Assembly: GCA_948467735.1 (NCBI GenBank)
Contig: CAOKFN010000012.1
Location: forward strand, 31,424-95,423
Length of the DNA stretch: 64,000 nt
Origin: an uncultured bacterium
GTDB taxonomy: Bacteria > Bacillota > Clostridia > Lachnospirales > Lachnospiraceae
Direction of reading: 5' to 3'
The position numbers were made by a program, and so were the translations under genes. The first letter of the stretch is position 1, and every line of letters begins with the position of its first letter. This document shows, in pieces, positions 44,738 through 54,413 of the stretch. The notes under the pieces are model-generated. The model did no database searches. It was not told the origin of the DNA and saw nothing but the letters and a program-made list of their open reading frames with translations.

Positions 44738-45710
44738 CTACCTTGTTAATGCACTTCTGGATGAACTGGTTCAGGAAAATCATGAGCAGGAACAGCACCG
44801 TTGCTATTGCGGACGAATAGCCCATCTCGTAACGTGTGGTTCCGTAATCCTCAAGGTGCTGCATAATGGTATGTGCAACATAGTTTACGGAAGGATTGCC
44901 TGCCAGACCGGTAATGATACTGCCGATATTAAACGCACCGGTAATACTCATAACGGCGCCGAACAACAGCTGAGGCTTCATCAGCGGCAGGGTAACATAC
45001 CAAAGCTCCTGCCAGCGGTTGCGGATGCCATCCATAGCGGCCGCTTCGTAATATTCACGCCCGATACCCTGAAGTCCTCCGATAAAGGAAAGGAACGATG
45101 TACCAAGGCTTCCCCAAAGCACGACTCCGATGATAATCGGCACCACATAGGACGCATTTTCCAGCCATTTGATTCTTGTGTCGATAAATCCCCAGTCCAA
45201 CAGCCATGCGTTCAAATAACCCTGCGCGTCGCTGCTGAAGAATATCTTGAAGATAGGCGTCATACCTCCTGCCAGAGACGGCGCATACAGACATACCGTC
45301 AGCACAACTCGCACCGCTCTGGGAAGTTCATTGATAAACCATGCCATAACAAGGGAGATAATATATCCTCCGGGACCCGTTATCAAGGCAAACATAATGG
45401 TATTTCCCAGCGCCTTGATAAATAGGTCATCCTGCATCAGCATTCGATAGTAATTGTTAAATCCCGTAAAATTCGGGGCCTCCAACATGTTAAAGTCCGT
45501 AAAGCTGAAGAATATGGATATCAGCACCGGGCATACGGTAAAAATCAGAAAAAGAATACAATACGGTGCAATAAATAAATACTTGCTTCGATTCCTTTTT
45601 ATATCACGCAGGGTATAGTGCATATCCTTCTTGATTCTCTGCTTTAACGTCAGATTATCATATATTCCCCCTCGCGACGGCCTGCTCTCTGTAGTCGTTT
45701 TCGCTGCCAT
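44730..45710 (-). CDS. Sugar ABC importer permease (MalF-like)
   Basis: This 326-residue permease has a long basic cytoplasmic N-terminus (about 45 residues), then six helices starting YLFIAPYCILFLIFTVCPV. The EAA loop is YEAAAMDGIRNRWQELWYVTLPLM. The ATG is 6 bp downstream of the binding-protein stop, and GGAGGAG overlaps that stop. It forms a heterodimer with the 43850 product. Confidence 0.9.
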   Translation of the reverse strand: MAAKTTTESRPSRGGIYDNLTLKQRIKKDMHYTLRDIKRNRSKYLFIAPYCILFLIFTVCPVLISIFFSFTDFNMLEAPNFTGFNNYYRMLMQDDLFIKALGNTIMFALITGPGGYIISLVMAWFINELPRAVRVVLTVCLYAPSLAGGMTPIFKIFFSSDAQGYLNAWLLDWGFIDTRIKWLENASYVVPIIIGVVLWGSLGTSFLSFIGGLQGIGREYYEAAAMDGIRNRWQELWYVTLPLMKPQLLFGAVMSITGAFNIGSIITGLAGNPSVNYVAHTIMQHLEDYGTTRYEMGYSSAIATVLFLLMIFLNQFIQKCINKVGE

Positions 45711-45716
45711 ACTCTT

Positions 45717-48662
45717 CTACTCCTCCGTTTCCAGACCAAACTCAGTACGTTTAATCAAAATCTCCTGATCGATGTCTTCGGTATTATCCATCAACGCCGA
45801 TCGCGGGTTGGCTTTGTCATTGATCACCGCCAGCTTTGCAAAGTTGATATAACGAGCCGTATAATATCCGCCCGGCACCTGAGGCATTCCTTTCAGATTA
45901 TTAATCTGTGTCTCAATGGATCTTCTGTCGTTGCCGGTCCATGCAAAACGCAGGAGCGCATCCGTATTCGCCGTATTATAACGCGCCGCAGCACCCATAA
46001 CCGCCTCCAGCTGCTCGCCGTATTCATACTGAATGTCGGAACTGGTCCACCACTTTACAAATTCCCAAGCCAGATCCTTATCCTTGCAGCTCTCCAGCAT
46101 CAGACAGCCCTGAACAATAATCGGCGCCACATTATCGACGGAACCGTCCGCCTGAACCACTCCCGGAAGAGTCGTCATCGCCCATTTGCCCTTGATTTCA
46201 GGCGCGGAAATGGAAAGCAGGTTGTAAGTCGTATACTCCGCAATACCGATAGGCATTTCACCTGTACGGAAACGGTTTTCAAAACTGTAGTCCGTAGCCA
46301 GACCATAGAGCATATAGAAATCCGTCCAATACTCAAAAGCGTCCAGCGCAACCTTTTCGGTCAACGCGCATCTCGTATGCTTCGGCGTATAGAACTCTCC
46401 GCCCATCTGATACAAGAACATTGCAAAGCTCTGCATACCGGCGGAAATATCATTGCTGATGGTGCTGGGAAGCGCGAAGTCCATATTCTGGGACTGAAGG
46501 ATTGCCAGTATTTCAACGATACCGGTCCATGTCTCCAGCAGGGATACGTCAATTCCCAAATCTTCCATAATGTCCGTCCTGTAGAACATCATCGGGAAGG
46601 ACATGGTCTCGGGAACCGCATAGATTCCGCCCTCAAACTCGAAAGGCTCCAAAGCGTTCGGCGAGAACCGGGAAGCAACTTCTTCAAAATCATCAAACTG
46701 CGTCAAATCATATGCGGCGCCACGAACCGCAAAGTCCACCGGCTCCGTCTGAACCACCTGCAGCGCCAGATCGGGACCTCTTCCCGCGAACACTGCCGTT
46801 TTCAAGGTAGAGGCGGGAACCAGCTGAAGATTCACGCTGATGCCTGTTTCCTTGGTAAAGCCGTCCATAATCATCTGATTCAGCGCCATTGCCTGATCAC
46901 GTCCGCCGGTAAGGCCGGAGCCGATCCAGACGGTAATGGATTTATCCGCGTTCCCCTCCACATTGGAGAGCACCGAGTAATCGCTGCTGAAAGAGGTAAT
47001 GAAGCCCATCACCTGAGAAGCCAGCTTGTTCCAGATATTATCGTTGGCAGCCTTTACTTCCGTGCCAACCTCTGCCAGATACAGATAATCCAATAACAGA
47101 GGCTGTTCCCGCATACCGATAATCCATTCGCCGAAGCCTCCCACCATCTCCCTGTAACGGGAATAACGGCTGGCAATCTTATTCGGCTCCATATGCATTT
47201 TATTCACAATATTAATCAGCTGCTCCAGCTGGGAAGTGAGCTGGCCGCGCTCTCCGGTCATCGCAACCATAGCGTCAAACATCTTCTGCAGGCGCGCTTC
47301 GTCTTCCTTCAGCTCCTTCAGTTCGTCAGGCATATAAACCGCAATCTGATAATCTCTGTCCACGTCGGGCGTAGTGCTCAGAATCGCCAGCAGCTTCAGG
47401 TTAATCGAGGACAGGCTCTCCAAGATAGAGTCCGCCTCCGCCAGCATATCCACGATATCGCCGACCGTGTTCTTAAAGGTAATCGTATGGGTTCCTTCCT
47501 CCAGATAGAAACGCCAAGGCTCGCTTCCGTCGCCTTCTCCCAGAGAAAAGGTCTGCCAGTCATCTCCATAAAAGAAATGTACGTTTGTGGCTTCCTCAAA
47601 AGGGAGCTCTCCGTCTATGTATACGGAACGGTTAAAATAAATTCCCTGCTGGAAATTCTGCAGGGCGCGAACGCCGATATTGTAAAATCCGCTCTTCGGC
47701 ACTTCAAACTCCCAAGTAATCCACTGATTGGAATACTGCCATCCGGTTCCGCCGATGGAATTCAGCAGCTTCTCCGTATAGCTGGAAGGCTGGGTCCTTG
47801 TAGACGTGGTATCCGATTTCGCATACAGCGTAGGAGAACTCTTCTCATAGGTATTCTCCGCTTGGAAAATGCTGAGGCCTTCATTCAGAACGCCCGTCAC
47901 ATCCTGAGCGCCTGCGGAACGCGCGGCCGAGAGTGTCTCTTCATAGGAAGCCGGCATCACATTTTCCGATAGCAGGGTAATTCCGCCGATCGCCATAGGC
48001 TCCTTCACGGATTCGATTGTCAAGGTGTGGCTGCCTTCCGTCAGGTAGATATAGAGGGCCGGGGAATAATACCCCACCGCATCCGTGGCGTAGCCGCTCA
48101 TCCAGCAGCGCTTCTCAATCTGATTCGGACGATTCAGCAGTCCGCTGGGATTGGGAACCTCATCCACATACACTCTGCTGAATTCTATGTCTTCCGCTTC
48201 GTCATAAGGATACGCTCCGTCAACGGAAATTTTTCTCTCAATGTTGCTGCCATAGCCTTCCAATGTGTAATAGTCCAGCTTAACGGCATAAAGCCCTGCC
48301 TTCTGCACCTTCACGTTCCATGTGTAGACATCTTCGTCTGAAGTGCAGAGAGCCTTCCGGCCTTCATACTCTTCCACGACAGCCTTTGCCCCATTGCTTT
48401 TATCAATGTCGGCCACCACATCCACCTCAATCACGGAGCCGTTGTAATCCGACTCTTTGTACCGGCTGATATAGCTTATGTACCTGCTGTCGTCATAGAC
48501 CTTGTCGGCTTGGAACTTGGCGCCCGCGATCTTTTGGTCGCCTTCACCGGTGGTAAGGGCAAAAACAGCCGCAATAACAAGGACGGCACACACTGCTATA
48601 ATTGCCCTCTGCTGCCACTTTTTCAAATTTTCCCATTTTTGTCTTAACCCTAATTTTCCCAT
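45717..48662 (-). CDS. 981-aa membrane-tethered solute-binding protein with two carbohydrate-binding-like domains
   Basis: First gene of the transporter operon. A membrane helix (about residues 19-37) without a lipobox Cys anchors it outside. Residues from about 50 to 235 and 255 to 405 are two similar jelly-roll-like domains of the CBM6/35 kind. Parallel segments are VYTWNVKVQKAGLYAVKLDYY / WITWEFEVPKSGFYNIGVRAL and LYIYLTEGSHTLTIESV / WRFYLEEGTHTITFKNT. A helical stalk spans about residues 405-560. The C-terminal 420 residues form a family 1 solute-binding fold (SITVWIGSGLTGGRDQ, GPDLALQVVQTEP, GGIYAVPETMSFPMMFYRTD, AWEFVKWWTSSD). Ordinary binding proteins have 400-550 residues. This one could both dock on polymer and hand over oligosaccharide to the permeases. 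Confidence 0.85.
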   Translation of the reverse strand: MGKLGLRQKWENLKKWQQRAIIAVCAVLVIAAVFALTTGEGDQKIAGAKFQADKVYDDSRYISYISRYKESDYNGSVIEVDVVADIDKSNGAKAVVEEYEGRKALCTSDEDVYTWNVKVQKAGLYAVKLDYYTLEGYGSNIERKISVDGAYPYDEAEDIEFSRVYVDEVPNPSGLLNRPNQIEKRCWMSGYATDAVGYYSPALYIYLTEGSHTLTIESVKEPMAIGGITLLSENVMPASYEETLSAARSAGAQDVTGVLNEGLSIFQAENTYEKSSPTLYAKSDTTSTRTQPSSYTEKLLNSIGGTGWQYSNQWITWEFEVPKSGFYNIGVRALQNFQQGIYFNRSVYIDGELPFEEATNVHFFYGDDWQTFSLGEGDGSEPWRFYLEEGTHTITFKNTVGDIVDMLAEADSILESLSSINLKLLAILSTTPDVDRDYQIAVYMPDELKELKEDEARLQKMFDAMVAMTGERGQLTSQLEQLINIVNKMHMEPNKIASRYSRYREMVGGFGEWIIGMREQPLLLDYLYLAEVGTEVKAANDNIWNKLASQVMGFITSFSSDYSVLSNVEGNADKSITVWIGSGLTGGRDQAMALNQMIMDGFTKETGISVNLQLVPASTLKTAVFAGRGPDLALQVVQTEPVDFAVRGAAYDLTQFDDFEEVASRFSPNALEPFEFEGGIYAVPETMSFPMMFYRTDIMEDLGIDVSLLETWTGIVEILAILQSQNMDFALPSTISNDISAGMQSFAMFLYQMGGEFYTPKHTRCALTEKVALDAFEYWTDFYMLYGLATDYSFENRFRTGEMPIGIAEYTTYNLLSISAPEIKGKWAMTTLPGVVQADGSVDNVAPIIVQGCLMLESCKDKDLAWEFVKWWTSSDIQYEYGEQLEAVMGAAARYNTANTDALLRFAWTGNDRRSIETQINNLKGMPQVPGGYYTARYINFAKLAVINDKANPRSALMDNTEDIDQEILIKRTEFGLETEE

Positions 48663-48734
48663 TTAGCATTTTCTCCTAAATTTTCCGTCTGCAACATCTT
48701 ATTTTTATGCAAAATGATTAGATTTAAAAAATCT

Positions 48735-48762
48735 TTTATATAAATTTTATCATTTTTCACAA
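48735..48762 (-). promoter_or_regulatory. Promoter of the nine-gene transporter operon (candidate)
   Basis: Minus strand: TTGTGA (48762-48757), 16-base spacer, TATAAA (48740-48735), about 75 bp before the start codon. Upstream on the same strand is a 7-bp stem (GCAATGC/GCATTGC) and repeated GAGCAAT motifs. Confidence 0.5.
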
Positions 48763-48851
48763 GCTGCGCAATGCCATATATTGCTCATAGCATTGCTCAA
48801 ATTGCTTTTTCCAGCCGAAAAAAATCCATTTTTCAGCCTTTTATATTTTGC

Positions 48852-50960
48852 TTATAAATATTTCTGCATCCCCTCCGCTTCCACGACCCAGCCTTCCGGA
48901 AATCCGGGATGAGGCCTGCCGCATCCCTCATAGCCCTCCGCCATCAAGGGAATCGCCAGAAGCAGGGAGCCGTTGCCCGGCAGGTACAAGGGCAGATCGT
49001 CTCTGAGAATCTGACGGTTATTGCCGCTGACAACATAATCATTCTTGGGCGTATCCTTCAGCAGAATGTCAACCGCCGTCTCCGGCATGCCAAGCCTTGC
49101 CGCCGTCATGGCCATCACGGCGAAATCCCAGCCCCACAGCGAAGGATAATTCCAGCATTCAATCACTTTCTCAAGCGTATTCTTCATAATCTCCGGATCC
49201 AGACGTTCATCCTCCAAAACCCCGTAAGACATCAGCATGGAGGGATGATCATGATTGTAAACCGTATAGGTTGCGGGGCATTTCTCATGGGCCAGATAAA
49301 CGCCTTCCTGCGCGGTCAGAGACGCCATATGCTTTCCCACTTCCTCCCATTTCGGATCCCACTCCAAGCCAAGCTCCTTCCCCCAGCGCACCGCAATTTC
49401 CAGAGTACTCCTCCAATAAGAAACCTCAAAGGCAGGATTCAGCGTCTCTTCCGGCCTATGGCACTCCTGAACGGGAATGACCGGCGCAGTCAGCTCATAG
49501 CATCCCTTCTCTTCGTTATACACCGCAATATCCGCCATAAAATCCGCCGTCTCTTTTACAAGCGGCCAATATTTCCTGCGAAATTCGTCGCTGCGGTTTT
49601 CACGATAGCAAAGCTCCAGCATAAAAATAATATGCGGCTGCTGCCACAGCAGCATGGGCGCTACCTTAGAAGGGCTGTCGATTCCCTCCAGCGCGATCAT
49701 CTTCGGCCACCGCACTCCCCGATAGCCGTTGCGGGCGGCGTTTTCCCTCGCCTCCTCCAAATGCTCCAGATACCACGGCAGGCTTCTCTCCAGCAGTTTT
49801 GTATGTCCCCACAGCGGCGCCCATGCGCAGTGCCAGAAATACATTTCCAGATGCATCTTGCCATACCAGCTGTTGCAGGTCAGCCCCGTTTCCTGAGGCG
49901 GCGCGGAGCCGCAGGAATTTATCGCCAGCAGATACATGGAGAGGATGATTCTTCTCTCCAATTCCTTCGCCCTTGGATCCGGGCTGTCATGCAGCTGCAG
50001 AATCGCCCCCTTTTCCCAGAACTCCTTCCAGTAAAGGCGGCTGCGCTCCTGCACCTGCTCCGCGGATAAGGTGAAAGCCGCCGGCGCCTCCTTAGAAAAG
50101 TTCACCGTCAAATCCAGCTCGCCGCCCGCCGTCTTCAGGCTGACCTTATGCCCTGCGGCCTTTTGGCCCTCAAAGGAAGCGTCCTTCGCCTCCTGACCGT
50201 CAATCCATACCTGCACATCCGCCCCGAAAGCAAACGTCACATAGTATACATCCCTGTCCAAAGTGCGTTTCAGCACCAGAACTCCCTCTCTCCGGCTAAA
50301 GATCTCCGTGCTGTGAAGCTCGGGGCTTTCAAAATCCGACGCGCTCTTTTTGTGAGAGCCATAAGGGAAGGAGGCCGCCACCGTCAGCGCGCCGCTCTTA
50401 AGAAGCTCTGATTTTACCTTAATGCCGATGGTATCGTAATTTTCCTCGGAAGAGTACCCGTTGTCGCAGGCCGTCTCCACTTTGCATTCCACGCCCTCCA
50501 GCGCAAACCTGCTCTTCAGAATGCCGCCGTACAAATCCAGCTCCTGACGGATTCCCTCAATCCTCTCCGCCGCAATTTCCTCATTCTTGTATTCAAAGCC
50601 GATTCTTACCAGATTCAGCCTGTGAGGGTTCTTCCGAAGCCACTCATAGACCTCTTCATTGCCCGGTTTGGGATTCTTAGGATAAACGACCGTTCTTCCG
50701 TTATAGTCAAATTCCGTCATCACCAAATCCTTTAGCGTATAATCATACCGCTCCTCGCTCACCGGTTTCGTATGCCATCCCCATTGGGACATGGTACATA
50801 GAGGACAGGTATCAAGATATTCCCGATACAAGGTCTGCAGACCTGTCACATCCGCCGTAAACGCAAGCTCTCCGTTCCCCACCGTCAGCGGGGACGCGTC
50901 GTCCGCCTTCTCCAGAACAGGATTATGTCCGGACACCAGCGCATATCTGTCTATCGCCAT
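48852..50960 (-). CDS. Six-hairpin glycosidase-like protein, family not assigned
   Basis: The start is placed at 50960, six bases after GGAGAG. This gives 702 residues (MAIDRYALVSGHNPVLEKAD); the longer open frame would overlap the GH95 gene. There is no signal peptide. Residues 1-290 are a beta-sandwich (NGELAFTADVTGLQTLY, YDTIGIKVKS). Residues from about 330 on form an (alpha/alpha)6-type barrel (SWYGKMHLEMYFWHCAWAPLWGH, GYRGVRWPKM, YWRSTLEIAVRWGKEL, LWGWDFAVMAMTAARLG). The layout is that of the GH65/GH95/GH78-like clans. A general acid is probably among the conserved Glu/Asp of GKMHLEMYFWH or the later helices. Following GH95 in one operon, it probably removes another sugar from pectin side chains. 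Confidence 0.65.
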   Translation of the reverse strand: MAIDRYALVSGHNPVLEKADDASPLTVGNGELAFTADVTGLQTLYREYLDTCPLCTMSQWGWHTKPVSEERYDYTLKDLVMTEFDYNGRTVVYPKNPKPGNEEVYEWLRKNPHRLNLVRIGFEYKNEEIAAERIEGIRQELDLYGGILKSRFALEGVECKVETACDNGYSSEENYDTIGIKVKSELLKSGALTVAASFPYGSHKKSASDFESPELHSTEIFSRREGVLVLKRTLDRDVYYVTFAFGADVQVWIDGQEAKDASFEGQKAAGHKVSLKTAGGELDLTVNFSKEAPAAFTLSAEQVQERSRLYWKEFWEKGAILQLHDSPDPRAKELERRIILSMYLLAINSCGSAPPQETGLTCNSWYGKMHLEMYFWHCAWAPLWGHTKLLERSLPWYLEHLEEARENAARNGYRGVRWPKMIALEGIDSPSKVAPMLLWQQPHIIFMLELCYRENRSDEFRRKYWPLVKETADFMADIAVYNEEKGCYELTAPVIPVQECHRPEETLNPAFEVSYWRSTLEIAVRWGKELGLEWDPKWEEVGKHMASLTAQEGVYLAHEKCPATYTVYNHDHPSMLMSYGVLEDERLDPEIMKNTLEKVIECWNYPSLWGWDFAVMAMTAARLGMPETAVDILLKDTPKNDYVVSGNNRQILRDDLPLYLPGNGSLLLAIPLMAEGYEGCGRPHPGFPEGWVVEAEGMQKYL

Positions 50961-51091
50961 TTTTCTCTCTCCATTCTCCATAAAATTTATTTTCCGGGCC
51001 CCTTTCAACAAACTCTTCAGTCTGCCGAAGCCCCTGATTTTCTTCCGGGCAGCCCGGTCCGCGCCAAAGCTCTTGGCTTCCCTTCCGCAGT

Positions 51092-53560
51092 TCAGCCCTC
51101 CGTCGTAAGAATCAGAACCTCCGACGCTTCCAATACCGCCTTGATTTCCGTTCCGCATCCCGGCCTTTCGCCTGTTCCATTTCCCGCTTCTTCCCGGGCC
51201 GTCCCGCACACAGGGATTTCTTCCTCATTTTCTCCGCCCGGGCGCCGTCTGAAGCACCGCACATGATCCGCCCACGCAGGCAGGATTATCGCAAGCTCCG
51301 TATGCCGCTCCGCATAAAGCTCTGCCGAAAATTCCGCAAAGCTTTCCGTTTTACCGCTCTTTTCCCGCCCCGTATTCCAGCTCATGGAAATCGTGCCCGT
51401 CATAAAGCGGAAATCCCGCAGGGAGCCTTTCCCAAGGCGATCCGGCAGAGCGGGCAGGAGCTTTAAGCAGTCCTTATCCACAAACAGCAGGCATTCCTGC
51501 AGCGCCTGAACCACGCCCATGGCCGCATCCAGCTGCACGGGCGCCGAGGAACCCTTCCCCAGCGTCAGCCCCATGCCCCGCCAGTCGTTGTGCAGGGTGA
51601 AAAAGCTCCGCATCAGACACGCCTTATCCATGATATCCAGACATTCCAATACCTTCTCCGGCCTCTGCAGTCTGGCATAAATGCAGGCCATATGGGACAG
51701 CGACCACCCGGTCTGGGCGCCAAGGATCCTCTTGTCCACCGCCTTTTCAAAGGCCCTCACTATCTGCTCATCCTCCCTGCCGCGGACGATTTCCGTGCCC
51801 GGAAACAAAGGATAGATATGGGAAAGATGCCTGTGGTTATAGCGCTGCTCCAGCCCTTCCTTCTGCCATTCCCTCACATCCCCGTCCTCCGTCGCGTCAT
51901 AGGCGGGCAGATGTGCGATAATATCCTCCCACAATTCCTGCTTTTCCCCGTAAAGTCCCTTCTGTTTCGATATTTCCAGCAGATTGGTGAAAAGCTCCTT
52001 CATAATGGCGATATCCATGGTGGCGTTCTCCACGGAAGGACAGGGATGGGCCATATCCGGCTGTTCTGCGGGAATCAGATTGCCGGGCGTATTTTCCGGC
52101 GATACGGAAGGATAAATCCGTATCATGCCCTTTTCGTCCCGCACAATATAATTCTCATAGAACAGTCCCGCTTCCAGCATAAAGGGCAGGATTTCCTGCG
52201 TCAACAGCTCTTCGTCGCAGGTGTATTGATAGTATCTGTAAAACATCTGGGAAAGCCAGCCCGCGCAGCCTATCCAGTTGAGGATAACCGGCACAATCTG
52301 CGTGGGATAGCAGTGTTCGGGCGTGGTCCCCGCCGGCAGATAGATGCCCGGCAGGCCGAAGAGCTTCTGTGCGCATTCCCTAAACTGCGGCATTCTTCCC
52401 ACATAATAGTGAATCAATGTGCGCATGGTATACCCCAGATTGCCCGACAGCACATGCCAGTATATCATCTCCACATTTTCGTTGGCCATATTGTGCGGCC
52501 AAGGCATCTTATACCTGCCGTGCCACAATCCGTACAGGGAAAAGGGCAGTCCGTCCTCCCTTGTGCCGCTGACCATCAGATATCTGCCAAACTTCCACTG
52601 CTTTTCCAAAAGCTCGGCGGGAGCCTCCTCCTCAAATGCCTGCGCTATCAGATCCTCATTGGGGGTATCCCTGCTCTCGGAAAGCGTAAGCCCGGCGCTT
52701 TCATAGAGCGGTCTGTGCAGCCGGACATGCTCTTCCCTGCGGGCCTCATAGTCAAAAAGCTCTTCCTCCCAATCCTCCGAAAGCAGCGGCTTCAGCTCCT
52801 GATCCGAAAACACAACGGGCCTTATCACAATCACCGCCTGCGAAGCGCCCGTGACCCGGAGCATGGTTCCCTGCCGCGAGACGCCGCCGTCCGTCCTCAT
52901 GCCGCCCAAAAGCCCGTACCATGTGCCGTCCTCATGCTGAGCCTGAAAGCCGAAGGAACTCCCCTGAACAAAGCTTTCCGGAGTCTGATCTTCCCATTTT
53001 TTCTTGGCGTCATCCTCCCCCGTTTCATGACTGCGAAAACCCGCCGTAAAATCAATCGGCTTCCCGTCCGTTTTTATCTGAAAGAACACCATATCCCGCT
53101 TTCTGGACACGAAAACCTTCCGGAAAAAAGTATTGCCGCCCTCCTGCCACGTCACTTCCACCTCTCCGGTGTCCATATGTATCAGACGGCGGTAATGCTT
53201 GAAAATCTCCCGCCCTTCCATCTCCAGCTCCAAATCCCCCACGGGAATCGGATTCCCCAGCCGGGGAGAATACCCCTGCTCTTTCAGCGCATTGGCGCCA
53301 AACCAATTGCCGCCCCAGTAATCCCCCCTGTCGATGGCTTCCCTTGTCTGCGCCAGCGTCCCATGCACATCCGGCAGCTCCTGCCGTTTCCCCTTTTCCC
53401 AGAGCCTTGCGTGATTGACGGCAATCCGCTCCCTCGCAATCCCGCCGTAGACCAGCACGCCGATCAGCCCATTGCCCGCCGGCGCGGCCTCCCGATACAT
53501 ATCTCTGTGCCAAGCGGCCGGAGAACGCATTATCAACGTATCATTTTGTCTCTCTCTCAT
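51092..53560 (-). CDS. Family GH95 alpha-L-fucosidase / alpha-L-galactosidase
   Basis: This 822-residue cytoplasmic glycosidase releases terminal alpha-L-fucose (or L-galactose) by inversion. The GH95 hallmarks are visible: AVNHARLWEKG in the N-terminal beta domain, and WHGRYKMPWPHNMANENVEMIYW (the Asn-containing substrate loop; quoted in part). Also visible are SVSPENTP (general acid Glu), RHLSHIYPLFPGTE, TGWSLSHMACIYARL and the C-terminal beta domain. The last 50 residues are an atypical Gly/Glu-rich tail with repeated CGT motifs. The start overlaps the end of the AraC gene by 20 bases, so expression is coupled to the regulator. Released fucose would enter the FucI/FucU route encoded at 60-63 kb. 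Confidence 0.88.
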   Translation of the reverse strand: MRERQNDTLIMRSPAAWHRDMYREAAPAGNGLIGVLVYGGIARERIAVNHARLWEKGKRQELPDVHGTLAQTREAIDRGDYWGGNWFGANALKEQGYSPRLGNPIPVGDLELEMEGREIFKHYRRLIHMDTGEVEVTWQEGGNTFFRKVFVSRKRDMVFFQIKTDGKPIDFTAGFRSHETGEDDAKKKWEDQTPESFVQGSSFGFQAQHEDGTWYGLLGGMRTDGGVSRQGTMLRVTGASQAVIVIRPVVFSDQELKPLLSEDWEEELFDYEARREEHVRLHRPLYESAGLTLSESRDTPNEDLIAQAFEEEAPAELLEKQWKFGRYLMVSGTREDGLPFSLYGLWHGRYKMPWPHNMANENVEMIYWHVLSGNLGYTMRTLIHYYVGRMPQFRECAQKLFGLPGIYLPAGTTPEHCYPTQIVPVILNWIGCAGWLSQMFYRYYQYTCDEELLTQEILPFMLEAGLFYENYIVRDEKGMIRIYPSVSPENTPGNLIPAEQPDMAHPCPSVENATMDIAIMKELFTNLLEISKQKGLYGEKQELWEDIIAHLPAYDATEDGDVREWQKEGLEQRYNHRHLSHIYPLFPGTEIVRGREDEQIVRAFEKAVDKRILGAQTGWSLSHMACIYARLQRPEKVLECLDIMDKACLMRSFFTLHNDWRGMGLTLGKGSSAPVQLDAAMGVVQALQECLLFVDKDCLKLLPALPDRLGKGSLRDFRFMTGTISMSWNTGREKSGKTESFAEFSAELYAERHTELAIILPAWADHVRCFRRRPGGENEEEIPVCGTAREEAGNGTGERPGCGTEIKAVLEASEVLILTTEG

Positions 53561-54413
53561 CTTTTCCCTTTCCCACGCTGTCGATATATTCTTTCGGCGA
53601 CATGCCGGTTATCTTTTTAAACGTGCGGTAAAAATTAGAATAATCCTCATACCCTAATTCACGCCAGACCTCGTTAATCAGCTGGCCGTCCTGCAATCTG
53701 GTCTTAGCGCTCAAGATACGCTTGTACCTGATATAATCAAATACGGTAAATCCCGTAGCCCTCTTAAACTCATGGCACAGATAATATTTGCTCAGGTAAA
53801 ATCTCTTTGTCAAATCATCCAAAGTAATTTTCTCCGAGAGATTCTCCGAAATATACCTGATGATATCGTCTATCTTTTCGCTGTGGCTTCGGCTCTTATC
53901 CTCCGCCCTCTCCAGAAGACGGCTCTCTTCATACGCCTTGTTAAACTCCAGAAGCATCTGAAGCAGCAGACTTGTCAGCACCACATTTCTCTCCGGCTGT
54001 CTGGCGTCATAGCACTCATGCATCTGTAAAAAATACTTATCCAGTCCGTATTTCTTCACATTTTCATGGTCTATCTTGTTGCCGTCCCTCATATGCCCGT
54101 CATTGTCAAATATTTTCAGAAGGTTATATTCCCTTGTGCAGAACTGTTGGAAATATTCCGGCCGGAAATAAATGCAGACCCGCTCGTAAGCCATCTCATG
54201 ATTGACCATAACGCAGTGAATTTCCTGATTGCTGATCAACAGAACGTCATAAGGCTCCAAATGATAAACCCTTCCGTCAATGCTGAACGTCGCATCGCCC
54301 TGAAGCAGCATATACAATTCATGATTATCGTTCATATGAAGGAAATGCTTTTGTTCGCTATCTTGGGCCGGCGTATAATTTCTTCTCACTACAATGCTTT
54401 TACCCTTCTTCAT
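53541..54413 (-). CDS. AraC family transcriptional regulator
   Basis: Starting at 54413 (GGAAG nine bases upstream) gives 290 residues. The N-terminal half is a cupin-like sugar-sensing domain (HELYMLLQGDATFSIDG, YHLEPYDVLLISNQEIH). The C-terminal 100 residues hold two helix-turn-helix motifs (ITLDDLTKRFYLSKYYLCHEFKR in part, and INEVWRELGYEDYSNFYRTFKKITGMSPKEY). It probably activates the pectin locus in response to a rhamnogalacturonan-derived sugar. It lies between the second GH105 gene and GH95 on the same strand and overlaps GH95. I could not identify its operator. Confidence 0.9.
   Translation of the reverse strand: MKKGKSIVVRRNYTPAQDSEQKHFLHMNDNHELYMLLQGDATFSIDGRVYHLEPYDVLLISNQEIHCVMVNHEMAYERVCIYFRPEYFQQFCTREYNLLKIFDNDGHMRDGNKIDHENVKKYGLDKYFLQMHECYDARQPERNVVLTSLLLQMLLEFNKAYEESRLLERAEDKSRSHSEKIDDIIRYISENLSEKITLDDLTKRFYLSKYYLCHEFKRATGFTVFDYIRYKRILSAKTRLQDGQLINEVWRELGYEDYSNFYRTFKKITGMSPKEYIDSVGKGKDERETK

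Noticed and set aside
50961..51209. N-terminal extension of the six-hairpin glycosidase gene
   Set aside because: It would overlap the end of GH95, has a biased Gly/Arg-rich sequence, and a good ribosome site precedes the internal ATG at 50960.
51590..53620. 676-codon plus-strand open frame
   Set aside because: It lies exactly opposite the GH95 gene, has no ribosome site or family likeness, and its composition is that of an antisense shadow.
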